Source of the DNA: Vibrio sp. JPW-9-11-11
Lineage (GTDB): Bacteria > Pseudomonadota > Gammaproteobacteria > Enterobacterales > Vibrionaceae
Direction of reading: 5' to 3'
Assembly (NCBI RefSeq): GCF_013369335.1
Contig: NZ_SZQJ01000009.1
Location: forward strand, 372,001 to 436,000
Length of the DNA: 64,000 nucleotides
Part shown: positions 16,910 through 26,060 of the stretch, piece by piece
How positions within the stretch are numbered: the first letter of the stretch is position 1
Layout of the letters: every line of letters begins with the position of its first letter
The notes under the pieces: model-generated
What the model was told of the DNA's origin: nothing
Seen by the model: only the letters and a program-made list of their open reading frames with translations
Database searches by the model: none
Translations under genes and position numbers: made by a program

Positions 16910-18547
16910 TTAAGCCAATTTAAATCGATTGATCATACCGATGAGGTTTTCGGATACCCGGCGTAATTCTTTACCTGAGCTCGCCATTTGCGTCGACTCC
17001 TGCGACACAGAGCTAGCCATATCACTTAAGCTGACCACATTGCGATTAATGTCGTTGACCGTCACCGTCTGCTGTTCTGCAGCGGTTGCGATATGCTGCG
17101 CCATCTCTTCAATGGTATGAACTTCTTGGTTGATCAAATTGAGAGTTTGTCCAGCTTGGGTCGAAAGTTGAGAGGCTTGATTAGCTTTTTGAGCCCCTTG
17201 ATTCATAACCACCACGACATTCTCCGCTCCCGTTTGCAGCTTTTCAACGATATTTTGAATCTCAACTGTAGACTCTTGCGTTCGTTGAGATAAGGTTCTC
17301 ACCTCATCAGCCACTACGGCAAAGCCACGTCCCTGCTCGCCTGCTCGCGCCGCTTCAATGGCAGCGTTTAACGCCAGTAAGTTAGTTTGCTCAGCAACTC
17401 CGCGAATCACTTCAAGAACGGTATCAACATTCTTGGCGTCATTGGCCAACTGCTGTACCACTGCCACGGCTTCATTGATTTGTTCCGCAAGAGCATTCGC
17501 CTCCGCTACATTTTTATCAACGATAACATGGCTATTTTGCGTTTCCTTCGCGGCTTGGCGGCTGGCGTCATTTGACTCCGAAGTGCGCCCCGCGACCTCC
17601 TCAACCGTAGCCAACATTTGTGTCATCGCGGTCGCGAGCATGTCTACGTCATTTTGTTGTTGATTAAGGCTGTCATCAATGTGATGCACCGAGTCAGACA
17701 GTTGAGTCGCCGATGCCGAAACTTGTGCCCCGGCGTCAGAAATATTGAGCATAATCGCCTGAATAGACGCCACAAACTGGTTGAAGTACCGCGCCAAATA
17801 GATCAGCTCTTTACTGCCCTCTTCGTTCAATCTTTGCGTAAGGTCACCTTCCCCTTGAGATAATGTCTGCATCGCTTTCAAGGTACGTTTAAGCGGTGAG
17901 GTTATCGTCTTGATAAAGTAAGCGACCACCGCAGAAAGAACGAGCAAAATACCCGCGGCGTAGGTCAACGACGCCATTTCAGAGCGAACCATTGCCGCTT
18001 CTAGCGCTTTCATGTTCATACCGGAACCGACCATCCAGTTCCAAGGTTGAAATATCGCGGCATAGCTTGTTTTTGGATCTAAGGTTTGTTTGTCGGGGTT
18101 GTTCCAGTAGTAGTCAACAAAACCACCGCCATTGCGGGCAACTTGATACAGCTCCCGGACAAAATATCGGCCCTCACTATCTTGCAGATCCATAATGTTG
18201 GTGCCCAGCAGAGAAGCGACTCCCGTCGCAAGCTGCACACCACTGCTGTCTCCGATGAAGATATAATTATCCCCATCAAAACGCATCGAACTGATCGCCT
18301 CCAGCGCCCTCTCTTTCGCCACCGACTCACTCAGATCGCCATTGAGCATTTTTTGATGATAATGGCCCAACACACCTAACGCACTTTCGACCAAGGTTTC
18401 GACACCTTGCTCGTAGTTCTCACGCATGTGTTCTCTTGATTTTTCGATATTCAGCAGTGTGTTGGCCAACAGGCCCACGGCAAACATCACTAAAATAGAC
18501 CACGCCCTTACAGCGATTGAGACCTCTTTAAATTTCGTCACTATCAT
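16910..18547 (-). CDS. Methyl-accepting chemotaxis protein with single Cache domain
   Basis: A 545-residue chemoreceptor. It has a transmembrane helix near residues 14-34, a periplasmic Cache_2-type domain (the [20 protein letters not shown] and [20 protein letters not shown] regions), a second helix near 190-210, HAMP, and a cytoplasmic signalling domain. The signalling hairpin tip carries [20 protein letters not shown] and [18 protein letters not shown]. There is no NWETF-type tether at the C-terminus. I chose the ATG at 18547 because AGGA lies eight bases before it. In-frame ATGs at 18553 and 18565 are less well placed. Cache_2 receptors often sense small organic acids, but the ligand here is unknown. 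Confidence 0.85.
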   Translation of the reverse strand: MIVTKFKEVSIAVRAWSILVMFAVGLLANTLLNIEKSREHMRENYEQGVETLVESALGVLGHYHQKMLNGDLSESVAKERALEAISSMRFDGDNYIFIGDSSGVQLATGVASLLGTNIMDLQDSEGRYFVRELYQVARNGGGFVDYYWNNPDKQTLDPKTSYAAIFQPWNWMVGSGMNMKALEAAMVRSEMASLTYAAGILLVLSAVVAYFIKTITSPLKRTLKAMQTLSQGEGDLTQRLNEEGSKELIYLARYFNQFVASIQAIMLNISDAGAQVSASATQLSDSVHHIDDSLNQQQNDVDMLATAMTQMLATVEEVAGRTSESNDASRQAAKETQNSHVIVDKNVAEANALAEQINEAVAVVQQLANDAKNVDTVLEVIRGVAEQTNLLALNAAIEAARAGEQGRGFAVVADEVRTLSQRTQESTVEIQNIVEKLQTGAENVVVVMNQGAQKANQASQLSTQAGQTLNLINQEVHTIEEMAQHIATAAEQQTVTVNDINRNVVSLSDMASSVSQESTQMASSGKELRRVSENLIGMINRFKLA

Positions 18548-18581
18548 ATCCATATTCCTAGCCATCTACTGATATTTGTGT

Positions 18582-18674
18582 CTAGGCTTTTTCGTCTTCA
18601 TCCAATTTGCGAAAGTTACCAAGACCACGTCCAATAAATAAAACTAGCAGTAAAATGAGTACTTTGAGTGACAG
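18582..18674 (-). other. Possible small membrane protein ORF without a standard start codon
   Basis: In the gap upstream of the chemoreceptor, one minus-strand frame encodes LKVLILLLVLFIGRGLGN followed by FRKLDEDEKA and a stop. This is a hydrophobic helix followed by a charged tail, typical of a tiny single-pass membrane protein. There is no ATG, GTG or TTG between the preceding in-frame TAA and this segment. CTG (18672-18674) or ATT would have to serve, and I see no clear ribosome site. It may be a noncanonical small gene or the end of a broken one. Confidence 0.25.
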
Positions 18675-18742
18675 AGATCGACATTCAGTACTACTTTAGA
18701 GGTAATAATATATCTATCATTACAACTCGTTGATTTGTTCAA

Positions 18743-19216
18743 TTACTCCTTGAGTGCCAACGACATAATATGCTGAGGACCAGCGGCACCACCTAAATAT
18801 TTTTCTGGGCTATCAACAAATCCAACTTTAATGTAACAGTGGTATGCCAAAGCGTTTCGACAGTTGACGGTGAGAAAGACCCGTTCAGAATCAGGGTAGT
18901 GCCGAGCAAGATACTCAGCGAGCTGACCCAGAGCTTGCTGCCCATAACCGAATCCTTGCTGCGCCTCATCAATCAGAAACGCACGAAAACCCAAGCTTGT
19001 GGGATCTGCGAACGGATAGAGCTGAAAATATTGAGTATCAATAAGAAAAATGCCCACTACGCACTGATCTTTCATCACTAGGTGTGGGTGAACTTTGTCG
19101 TCGGCATTGAGCAATACTTCGTCAATGGTGCCAACAAAAGGCCGTTGCTCTTCAGCCACCGAGAGTGTCATCACTTGCTCAAGATGAGAGGGGATCATTG
19201 GGGTTAAAGTTATCAT
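18743..19216 (-). CDS. GNAT-family N-acetyltransferase
   Basis: A 157-residue protein with GNAT features: an acetyl-CoA binding loop in DEAQQGFGYGQQALGQL and a later VFLTVNCRNALAYHCYIKVGF strand-helix of the RimI type. It should transfer an acetyl group from acetyl-CoA to a small molecule or protein; the acceptor is unknown. I start at the ATG at 19216 (MITLTPM). The upstream TTG reading at 19243 has no better ribosome site. Confidence 0.75.
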   Translation of the reverse strand: MITLTPMIPSHLEQVMTLSVAEEQRPFVGTIDEVLLNADDKVHPHLVMKDQCVVGIFLIDTQYFQLYPFADPTSLGFRAFLIDEAQQGFGYGQQALGQLAEYLARHYPDSERVFLTVNCRNALAYHCYIKVGFVDSPEKYLGGAAGPQHIMSLALKE

Positions 19217-19374
19217 TTCATCGTCTCGGAGGTTAAAAATCAATATGCTCTATATTTCAGTAATTTAGGCTACCAATCAAGTACAACTTAGCCCTATTAA
19301 AGTCATGGTTTATTTTCATTGCAAATAGGTATTCAATAGGGACATTGCTCTCCGACACTTTTTGAGAGGTTATT

Positions 19375-20373
19375 ATGATAGATGTCGCTGTGTTTAGTTC
19401 TAAATCGTACGATCAAGCTTCTTTTCGCCAAGCTAACCAAGCTTACGGGCTTAATCTTCACTTCCATGAGTTCCCCCTTACGGTAAAAACCGCCAAAATG
19501 GCGCATGACTGTCAAGCCGTGTGTGGCTTTGTCAACGATGACTTAAGCCGTGAGGTGTTAGCGAAACTTGCCGAGCAAGGAGTGAAACTGGTCGCCATGC
19601 GCTGCGCAGGCTTTGACCGCGTTGATATTGAGGCCGCCAAACAGTATCAAATCCAAGTGGTACGCGTGCCTGCCTATTCACCAGAGTCTGTGGCCGAACA
19701 TACGGTCGGCTTAATGATGAGCCTCAACCGTCGCTTTCATAAAGCCTATCAAAGAACTCGTGATGCAAACTTTAATTTAGAAGGTCTGGTCGGGTTTAAC
19801 TTCTTTGGCAAAACCGCCGGTGTCATCGGCACCGGAAAAATTGGTGTCGCGACTATGAGGATTTTGAAGGGACTAGGGATGGAAATTCTGTGTCATGATC
19901 CTTACCAAAACGCTCAAGCACTTGAAATGGGCGCTCAATATGTGTCGAAACAAACTCTATTTGCGCGTAGCGATGTCATCACTCTACACTGCCCTATGTC
20001 TGAAGGTAACTATCACCTACTGGATGAAGCCGCATTTGAACAGATGAAAGACGGCGTGATGATCGTCAACACCAGCCGTGGTGGACTGCTCGACTCTGCC
20101 GCCGCCGTAGAAGCCCTCAAACGTGGTCGAATTGGCGCGCTGGGTCTGGATGTTTACGAACACGAAAAAGAACTATTCTTCCAGGACAAGTCCAACGACG
20201 TTATTGTTGATGATGTTTTTCGTAGGCTCTCTGCTTGTCACAATGTGCTGTTCACCGGACACCAAGCTTTCTTAACTCACGAAGCCTTGGGCAACATCGC
20301 TGATACGACGTTGGGAAACATTGCCTCTTTTGCAAAAGGGGCCACATCGGGTAATGAGATCATCGACTTATAG
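19375..20373 (+). CDS. ldhA: D-lactate dehydrogenase (NAD-dependent, fermentative)
   Basis: A 332-residue D-2-hydroxyacid dehydrogenase that reduces pyruvate to D-lactate with NADH. It has the NAD motif GVIGTGKIGVATM, the substrate-side segment NTSRGGLLD with the catalytic Arg, LGLDVYEHEKELFF, and the catalytic His in FTGHQAFLTHEAL. The start MIDVAVFSSKSYD and the overall length match LdhA. GAGAGG precedes the ATG. It stands alone, facing the Lon-type protease gene, with one hairpin between them. Elsewhere in the window an operon oxidises D- and L-lactate, so lactate can be both made and reused. Confidence 0.9.
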   Translation: MIDVAVFSSKSYDQASFRQANQAYGLNLHFHEFPLTVKTAKMAHDCQAVCGFVNDDLSREVLAKLAEQGVKLVAMRCAGFDRVDIEAAKQYQIQVVRVPAYSPESVAEHTVGLMMSLNRRFHKAYQRTRDANFNLEGLVGFNFFGKTAGVIGTGKIGVATMRILKGLGMEILCHDPYQNAQALEMGAQYVSKQTLFARSDVITLHCPMSEGNYHLLDEAAFEQMKDGVMIVNTSRGGLLDSAAAVEALKRGRIGALGLDVYEHEKELFFQDKSNDVIVDDVFRRLSACHNVLFTGHQAFLTHEALGNIADTTLGNIASFAKGATSGNEIIDL

Positions 20374-20380
20374 CGCAACA

Positions 20381-20404
20381 AAAAAGAGCCCCTTTCGGGG
20401 CTCT
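20381..20404 (-). terminator. Terminator shared by ldhA and the Lon-type protease gene
   Basis: AGAGCCCC and GGGGCTCT pair around TTTC. On the minus strand five T follow the stem, so it best serves the protease gene. On the plus strand the stem alone follows ldhA. Confidence 0.85.
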
Positions 20405-20424
20405 AGCGCAACGATTAATCTCAG

Positions 20425-22785
20425 CTACTTGCGCAATGCATTCAGCTTAGCTTGGGCGATACCGAACACGGTATCAATCGGATAGCTGCCTTCATCACTT
20501 GGCACTCCCGCCGCTTTCCCCATGAAGAGCTCAATCGCCTCGGTCACATGGTCAATGGCCCAAATATGAAACTCCCCCTTTTCTACCGCTTTGACAATGT
20601 CAGGTCTTAACATCAGGTTGTGCATGTTAGAACGAGGAATGATTACCCCTTGATCGGCAGTACGTCCCTTGATTTCACACACATCAAAGAAGCCTTCGAT
20701 CTTTTCATTCACACCACCAATGGGCTGTGCTTCACCAAACTGATTCATCGAGCCGGTAATCGCGATGTCTTGACGGTTGGGCTGCTTCGAAAACGCCGAA
20801 ACCACTGCACAGAACTCCGCCATACTCGCGCTATCGCCATCAACACCGCCGTAAGATTGCTCAAAGGTTATTGTCGTGCTGAGCGGGACTTTGGCAGTTT
20901 TGCCAAATACAGACGACAAATAGGCACTCAGAATCATGACCCCTTTCGAGTGGATACTGCCCCCCAAATCGACGCTGCGCTCGATGTCGATCACTTCACC
21001 CTCACCATAACAGGTGGTCGCGGTAATTCGGTTTGGCGCGCCAAACATATACTCACTGGTGCTTAACACCGACAACGCGTTGACCTGCCCGACCGCTTCA
21101 CCATGAGTATGGATTAACGTCGTGCCATTAATAAAGCTCTCCATCACGCTGTCTTTTAGTCGGCTTACTCGCAGCTCTTGGTTTGCCAACGCATCTTCAA
21201 CATGGCTCAAACGAATCATGTTGGAATTTGCCTGCCGCGCGACGTAGTTTGACTCACGCAAAAGGTTGGCGATATTGGCCGAGTGGAGTGAAATTTTATT
21301 TTGGTCTCCTGCCAAGCGAGAGCTGTGTTCAATGATGCGTGCGATGGCTTTTCGATCGCAGTGCAGCATTCCGTTATCATTCACCACGCTCGAGATAAAG
21401 CGAGCATATTGAAGCTCGGAGTCCGCGTCGCGCTTCATTTCATCTTCAAAGTCCGCTGTGACTCGAAACAATTCACTAAACTCTGGATCGTAGTGCTGCA
21501 ATAGCTGGTAAGTACGATAATCGCCAAACAGAATAATCTTCACATCGAGCGGAATTGGCTCAGGATCCAACGATACGGTGCCCGTCAAGGTCACTTCTTT
21601 CTCCAAAGACGTTAAATTGAGCTGACGTGCTCTTAACGCTCGCTTAAGCCCATCCCATACATAAGGTTGCTCAAGCACTTTCTGCGCGTCCATCAATAGC
21701 ACTCCGCCATTGGCCTTATGCAAGCTACCCGGGCGAATAAGCGAGAAATCAGTAAACACGGTACCCTTAAAGGTGGCCGTTTCAATATAACCAAACAAGG
21801 TGTGGTAGTTGGGGTTCTCTTCCACCACAATCGGGAAGAGATCTTCTTTACGGCTTACCAAGACGTTAATTTTATAACGACGCGGCAGTTTTTTATCTAA
21901 CGATGCATTGGCAACCTCGCCTTGCTCAGCGCTCTGATCAAGAAAAATATCGGCGTTCTCGACAATATCCTGCTGCAGTTCGGTTAAATACGTCTTAATC
22001 ACCGGATAACCGGCGTAATCTTTTTTGAGCTGTTTGATAAAGTGGGTGATGACGTCTAATGTCACTTCATCATTAAGCTTTTTAATTTTCTCGCTGTACG
22101 CTTCTTCCCACTCGGTGAGTTGGCGCACCATGTTTCTTAGTTTGACTTCAAGCGCATCGATGGTCGCACCGAACGCTTCTTGCTCTTTTTTACTCAGCGC
22201 ATCAAACGACTCTTCTGTGTGAAGCTCTTCACCATTCATCGCCACAAACTGGTAGTCGCCTTGTGTCGTGATGGTCAAACTGATGCCGGCCTCTTTAGCA
22301 TCTTTACTGATCTGCTCCAGTTCGGCCTCTTGCTTCGACGCCAACTGGTTTTTCAGTTTATCCGCACGGCTATAATAGAGTTCATTGTCGAATGCGAGTG
22401 GCATCGCATTGAGTAATTTCGCCATTAGCTTTTCGATATCTTGACGGAATCGACTGCCGACACCGCAGGGCAATTTCAGCACTCTTGGTGTACGAATATC
22501 TTCAAAATTGGCCACATAGCACCAGTCGAATAGCGCATTCGCGTCGTGTTGATGTCGGTTGAGGTAGCGCAAAATCATAGTGCGCTTACCCAGTCCATTT
22601 TGGCCAATCGCGTAGATGTTATACCCTTTCTCTTTGATCGACATCGCGAACTCGACGGCCTTTTGAGCTCGCTCCTGTCCCACGATTTCATCGATAGGCG
22701 CCAACTCTTTAGTCGACTTGCTCTCTAGCTTTTCTAGCTCAGCAGGAAAGTACAACTGCTCTGCTTCAAGTCTTTGAATCGTCAT
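20425..22785 (-). CDS. Lon-family ATP-dependent protease (LonB/YcbZ-like)
   Basis: A 786-residue protein with an N-terminal AAA region (Walker-A-like GQNGLGKRTMI, Walker-B-like GGVLLMDAQKVL) and a C-terminal Lon protease domain. The catalytic serine lies in GDSASMAEFCAVVSAFS and the lysine in PIGGVNEKIEGFFD, the Ser-Lys dyad of Lon. It is the atypical Lon homologue found beside classical Lon in many gammaproteobacteria. It degrades cytoplasmic proteins, but native substrates are not well defined. The ATG at 22785 has AAGGA seven bases before it; the GTG one codon upstream is too close. Confidence 0.88.
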   Translation of the reverse strand: MTIQRLEAEQLYFPAELEKLESKSTKELAPIDEIVGQERAQKAVEFAMSIKEKGYNIYAIGQNGLGKRTMILRYLNRHQHDANALFDWCYVANFEDIRTPRVLKLPCGVGSRFRQDIEKLMAKLLNAMPLAFDNELYYSRADKLKNQLASKQEAELEQISKDAKEAGISLTITTQGDYQFVAMNGEELHTEESFDALSKKEQEAFGATIDALEVKLRNMVRQLTEWEEAYSEKIKKLNDEVTLDVITHFIKQLKKDYAGYPVIKTYLTELQQDIVENADIFLDQSAEQGEVANASLDKKLPRRYKINVLVSRKEDLFPIVVEENPNYHTLFGYIETATFKGTVFTDFSLIRPGSLHKANGGVLLMDAQKVLEQPYVWDGLKRALRARQLNLTSLEKEVTLTGTVSLDPEPIPLDVKIILFGDYRTYQLLQHYDPEFSELFRVTADFEDEMKRDADSELQYARFISSVVNDNGMLHCDRKAIARIIEHSSRLAGDQNKISLHSANIANLLRESNYVARQANSNMIRLSHVEDALANQELRVSRLKDSVMESFINGTTLIHTHGEAVGQVNALSVLSTSEYMFGAPNRITATTCYGEGEVIDIERSVDLGGSIHSKGVMILSAYLSSVFGKTAKVPLSTTITFEQSYGGVDGDSASMAEFCAVVSAFSKQPNRQDIAITGSMNQFGEAQPIGGVNEKIEGFFDVCEIKGRTADQGVIIPRSNMHNLMLRPDIVKAVEKGEFHIWAIDHVTEAIELFMGKAAGVPSDEGSYPIDTVFGIAQAKLNALRK

Positions 22786-22988
22786 CACTCTATCCTTGTT
22801 GTTATTGTTCTCTTGCCTCTAGTTTAGGTCAGTTTTTATTATAATTTAGTGACTTACAGCTAATTGGAGCCTAAGCGGACATTTTTTAACCGATCAGCAT
22901 AAATTTAAATTAGTAATGATATCCATTTGCATTTGATAACCAATTGCATTTAAATGTTCGCACATTGGTTAGGTTTAAGGGTATAGGT

Positions 22989-23483
22989 ATGGATTTACAC
23001 CAGTGCTGGTCGCACTATCTAAAAGCAGAACAATTGTTGCAACAGGGCCATTGGCCTGAAGCGCACTATCTCTATCACCAAGTACTCGAGTATCTACCCA
23101 GTCACCTGCAAAGTGCGCTGACGGATGGTCAGACCCAACCTTGTCAGTTTAGTTGTCTAATTACTGGCCTTAGGGACGCTGCGGTTTCGCAATCTGAGAT
23201 CCTCAATAAAATGGGCCAACGTCAGCAAGCGTTTGACTTACTCAACCAGACTTACGCTCACCTTCAATTTATCTCGATTGAATCGTTTGAGCTTGTTCAT
23301 GCCACACAATCTATCATTCACCAGCAGTGCGAAGATCTCCTCAAGCATATGGCGGCGTTTTGCAGTGCCCAGCGCAGTGCTGAGTGGATGTTTGAGCTCG
23401 AGCAAGTTCAAAAGGCTCACCACTATTTTTCGACCCTAAAACAATACAACGCCGCAGTAGACGGCGTACGCACGATTAATTAA
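22989..23483 (+). CDS. TPR-like conserved protein upstream of YejF paralogue
   Basis: A 164-residue, mostly helical protein. Its N-terminus (HYLKAEQLLQQGHWPEAHYLYHQVLEYLP) and a later DLLNQTYAHLQ segment look like tetratricopeptide-type helical pairs. There is no signal peptide or membrane segment. I start at the ATG at 22989, preceded by AAGGGTATAGGT. It ends 12 bases before the orphan YejF-type ATPase gene, so the two are probably cotranscribed. I do not recognise a named family. Confidence 0.55.
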   Translation: MDLHQCWSHYLKAEQLLQQGHWPEAHYLYHQVLEYLPSHLQSALTDGQTQPCQFSCLITGLRDAAVSQSEILNKMGQRQQAFDLLNQTYAHLQFISIESFELVHATQSIIHQQCEDLLKHMAAFCSAQRSAEWMFELEQVQKAHHYFSTLKQYNAAVDGVRTIN

Positions 23484-23495
23484 TAAGGAAATACC

Positions 23496-25118
23496 ATGTC
23501 ACAGACACCTTTACTCAAGGTTCGCGATCTCTCTGTAAGCTTTTCTACCAATGACGGTATTGTCGACGCAGTCAAAGCGGTTAATTTTGACCTCTATCAA
23601 GGAGAAACGCTGGCTATCGTGGGTGAGTCAGGAAGTGGAAAATCCGTGTCTACCAACGCACTCATGCAACTGCTGCCTAACAATGCCATCGTTCATTCGC
23701 AATCAAGTATTCTGTTTGAAGGCAACGAGCTACTGCAACAGTCAGAGAAACAGATGCAACGCCTACGGGGAGACCGCATTGGCATGATTTTTCAGGAACC
23801 GATGACGTCCCTCAACCCATTTATGCGAGTCGGCATTCAAGTGGCGGAAGCCATGATGTGCCATCGCAGTGTTACCCTTAAACAGGCGAAGAATCGAGTC
23901 CTTGACCTGTTTGAGTTGGTCCACTTACCCAACCCACAACAAGCTTATGCTAAGTATCCTCATGAGTTTTCCGGCGGTCAGTTACAACGAATAATGATTG
24001 CAATGGCGCTAATCAACGAACCAGATATTTTGATTGCCGATGAGCCGACCACCGCCTTAGATGTCACTGTTCAAGCCGAAGTGCTTAACTTAATTAAAGA
24101 GATCCAACAGAAGATGGGGATGTCGATTTTGTTCATTACTCACGACCTCGGTGTGGTCAAGCACTTTGCCGACCGCGTGATTGTAATGTGCAAAGGCAGG
24201 GTGGTTGAGCAGAATCAGTGCCAGGCGCTATTCGACGCTCCTCACCACGACTATACGAAAATGCTGATTAATTCCATCCCCAAAGGCAGCAAAACACCCG
24301 TCAACCCTGAGGCACTCCCCTTACTCAAAGCCGATGATATTCGGGTTAAGTTTGTCATTAAATCTCATATTCTGCCGCAAAAGAACCAGTACTTTGAGGC
24401 TGTCAAAGGGATATCTCTACAACTCAAGCAAGGCGAAACTTTGGGGATTGTTGGCGAGTCTGGTTCGGGTAAATCAACGCTTGGCCGCGCTCTGATTGGT
24501 CTGCTTCCTTCTAGTGGGCGAATCCAGTTCAAAGGCCAAGACATTAGCCAGTTGTCTGACAAACAGAGATTTGAACTTAAAAAAGAGGTACAAATGGTGT
24601 TCCAAGATCCGTATGGGTCTTTATCACCGCGTATGACAGTAGGTGACATCATTACTGAAGCGCTCACCGTCCACCAACCTCAACTAACGCAAAAGGAACG
24701 TATGGCCCGAGCCCGCCAAGCGCTCGAAGAAGTGCGTTTGGATCCCTACTCCATCAACCGGTATCCGCATGAATTTTCTGGCGGGCAACGACAACGTATT
24801 GCTATCGCTCGAGCGCTAATACTCGAACCTTCGTTTATTTTACTCGATGAACCCACCTCTGCTCTTGATCGCTCAGTGCAGTTAACCGTTATCGAATTAC
24901 TTAAAGACATTCAACGCAAGCACAATATTGGCTTTCTGTTTATCAGCCACGACCTTAGCGTAGTGAAAGCCCTGTCGGACCGAGTGATGGTGATGCAAAA
25001 AGGTGAAGTAATGGAGCAAGGGAGCGCTGAAGAGATTTTCCACAACCCGCAAAGCGACTACACCAAGAAACTGATCGCCGCATCCTTTGACTTGGACGAA
25101 TCAAGCCAAGCCGCCTAA
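23496..25118 (+). CDS. Fused double-ATPase ABC protein, YejF/DppDF type, without permeases
   Basis: A 540-residue protein with two peptide-transporter ATPase domains. The first has [27 protein letters not shown] and [10 protein letters not shown]. The second has [27 protein letters not shown] and DEPTSALDRS. All nucleotide-binding motifs look intact. It is a paralogue of YejF at 10576-12168, but no permease or binding protein is adjacent. AAGGA precedes the ATG. It may serve permeases encoded elsewhere or share YejB/YejE. Confidence 0.85.
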   Translation: MSQTPLLKVRDLSVSFSTNDGIVDAVKAVNFDLYQGETLAIVGESGSGKSVSTNALMQLLPNNAIVHSQSSILFEGNELLQQSEKQMQRLRGDRIGMIFQEPMTSLNPFMRVGIQVAEAMMCHRSVTLKQAKNRVLDLFELVHLPNPQQAYAKYPHEFSGGQLQRIMIAMALINEPDILIADEPTTALDVTVQAEVLNLIKEIQQKMGMSILFITHDLGVVKHFADRVIVMCKGRVVEQNQCQALFDAPHHDYTKMLINSIPKGSKTPVNPEALPLLKADDIRVKFVIKSHILPQKNQYFEAVKGISLQLKQGETLGIVGESGSGKSTLGRALIGLLPSSGRIQFKGQDISQLSDKQRFELKKEVQMVFQDPYGSLSPRMTVGDIITEALTVHQPQLTQKERMARARQALEEVRLDPYSINRYPHEFSGGQRQRIAIARALILEPSFILLDEPTSALDRSVQLTVIELLKDIQRKHNIGFLFISHDLSVVKALSDRVMVMQKGEVMEQGSAEEIFHNPQSDYTKKLIAASFDLDESSQAA

Positions 25119-25149
25119 GCTAAAAAGAGTTCGGTTTGGCCGCCGACAA

Positions 25150-25178
25150 AGCCGACGCATGGATGCGTCGGCTGTTTT
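25150..25178 (+). terminator. Rho-independent terminator
   Basis: AGCCGACGCAT pairs with ATGCGTCGGCT (about ten pairs with a small loop) and is followed by GTTTT. It ends the ATPase transcript and may also stop the converging outer-membrane gene. Confidence 0.85.
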
Positions 25179-25190
25179 ACAGATTTTCAA

Positions 25191-25787
25191 TTAAAATTTG
25201 TAGTTTGCTGCTACGTAAAAGCTGCCAATAGACTGGGTATACTCTTTATCAATAAACTCTAAGCTGTAGTAATCCGTTTCATATGCTGCGCGCAATGAAA
25301 GCCCTGGAAGTTGGCGAACATTATACTCTAGTCCTGCTCCAATTCTCAGAGCGGTTCCTGCAGTCGAGTCCGATTCATCGAGGGAAACCGTCCCTAACCC
25401 AAGGGTCCCAAAAGGACGTAGACCATTATCAAAAGTGTAACCTAGATTCGCCGAAACGGTAAAAGATGAAAGTCCGAGTTCATGCTCAAGGAATGAAGCG
25501 GAGTTTTCAATTTTGATCGGTGCATACTGAGTGTACTGACCTTCTACTGCTATCACTCGGTTAAACTGATAACCCGCAATGAATTTGTAGGTCTGTCCAT
25601 CAGGCTCATTTGTCGCTGTAGTGGCAGAATCCCCAGTGAGAATATTGACCATTTCCCCGATATCAGAAGTGTAACCATCGTCGGAAAAACTGGTACTACC
25701 AACACCCGCTCCTAAATAGAAACCACTCATATCCTGAGCGCATACAACTGATGAAAAAACCATTGAAGCTAATATTATCTTTTTCAT
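25191..25787 (-). CDS. Small outer-membrane beta-barrel protein (OmpA-like barrel)
   Basis: A 198-residue protein with a signal peptide (MKKIILASMVFSSVVCAQ) and alternating strands ending in a phenylalanine (SFYVAANYKF), the usual outer-membrane insertion signal. Landmarks GFYLGAGVGSTSF, YKFIAGYQFNRVIAVEGQYT and LRPFGTLGLGTVSL indicate an eight-stranded barrel of the OmpA-like/porin family. No peptidoglycan-binding domain is present. It is divergent from the ToxR-like gene, which may regulate it. Confidence 0.78.
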   Translation of the reverse strand: MKKIILASMVFSSVVCAQDMSGFYLGAGVGSTSFSDDGYTSDIGEMVNILTGDSATTATNEPDGQTYKFIAGYQFNRVIAVEGQYTQYAPIKIENSASFLEHELGLSSFTVSANLGYTFDNGLRPFGTLGLGTVSLDESDSTAGTALRIGAGLEYNVRQLPGLSLRAAYETDYYSLEFIDKEYTQSIGSFYVAANYKF

Positions 25788-26060
25788 TTTCTCTTACTTA
25801 CCGTGTTTACAAAGAGGCGCTAATCTATTTTTTTTGATAACAAATAACTCAACAGACGATTCATAGATTGATAATATTATTCTCATCATCAACACACACC
25901 TGAAAATAAAACGTCATAATACATTGATAAATATGCATTTATTTATGTTTTATTAATTTTACCAATGAAACTATTGCTTTTACTTGATGAGTTTATAAAC
26001 TGGCCAATTTTTGGTAAGTAACTGCGCGTCGTCGCGCATCTAGGCATTTAAGTAGTTGTC

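Noticed and set aside
20620..21066. 148-codon plus-strand frame opposite the Lon-type protease
   Set aside because: The protease frame is clearly real, with its catalytic Ser and Lys in this area; the opposite frame is a shadow.
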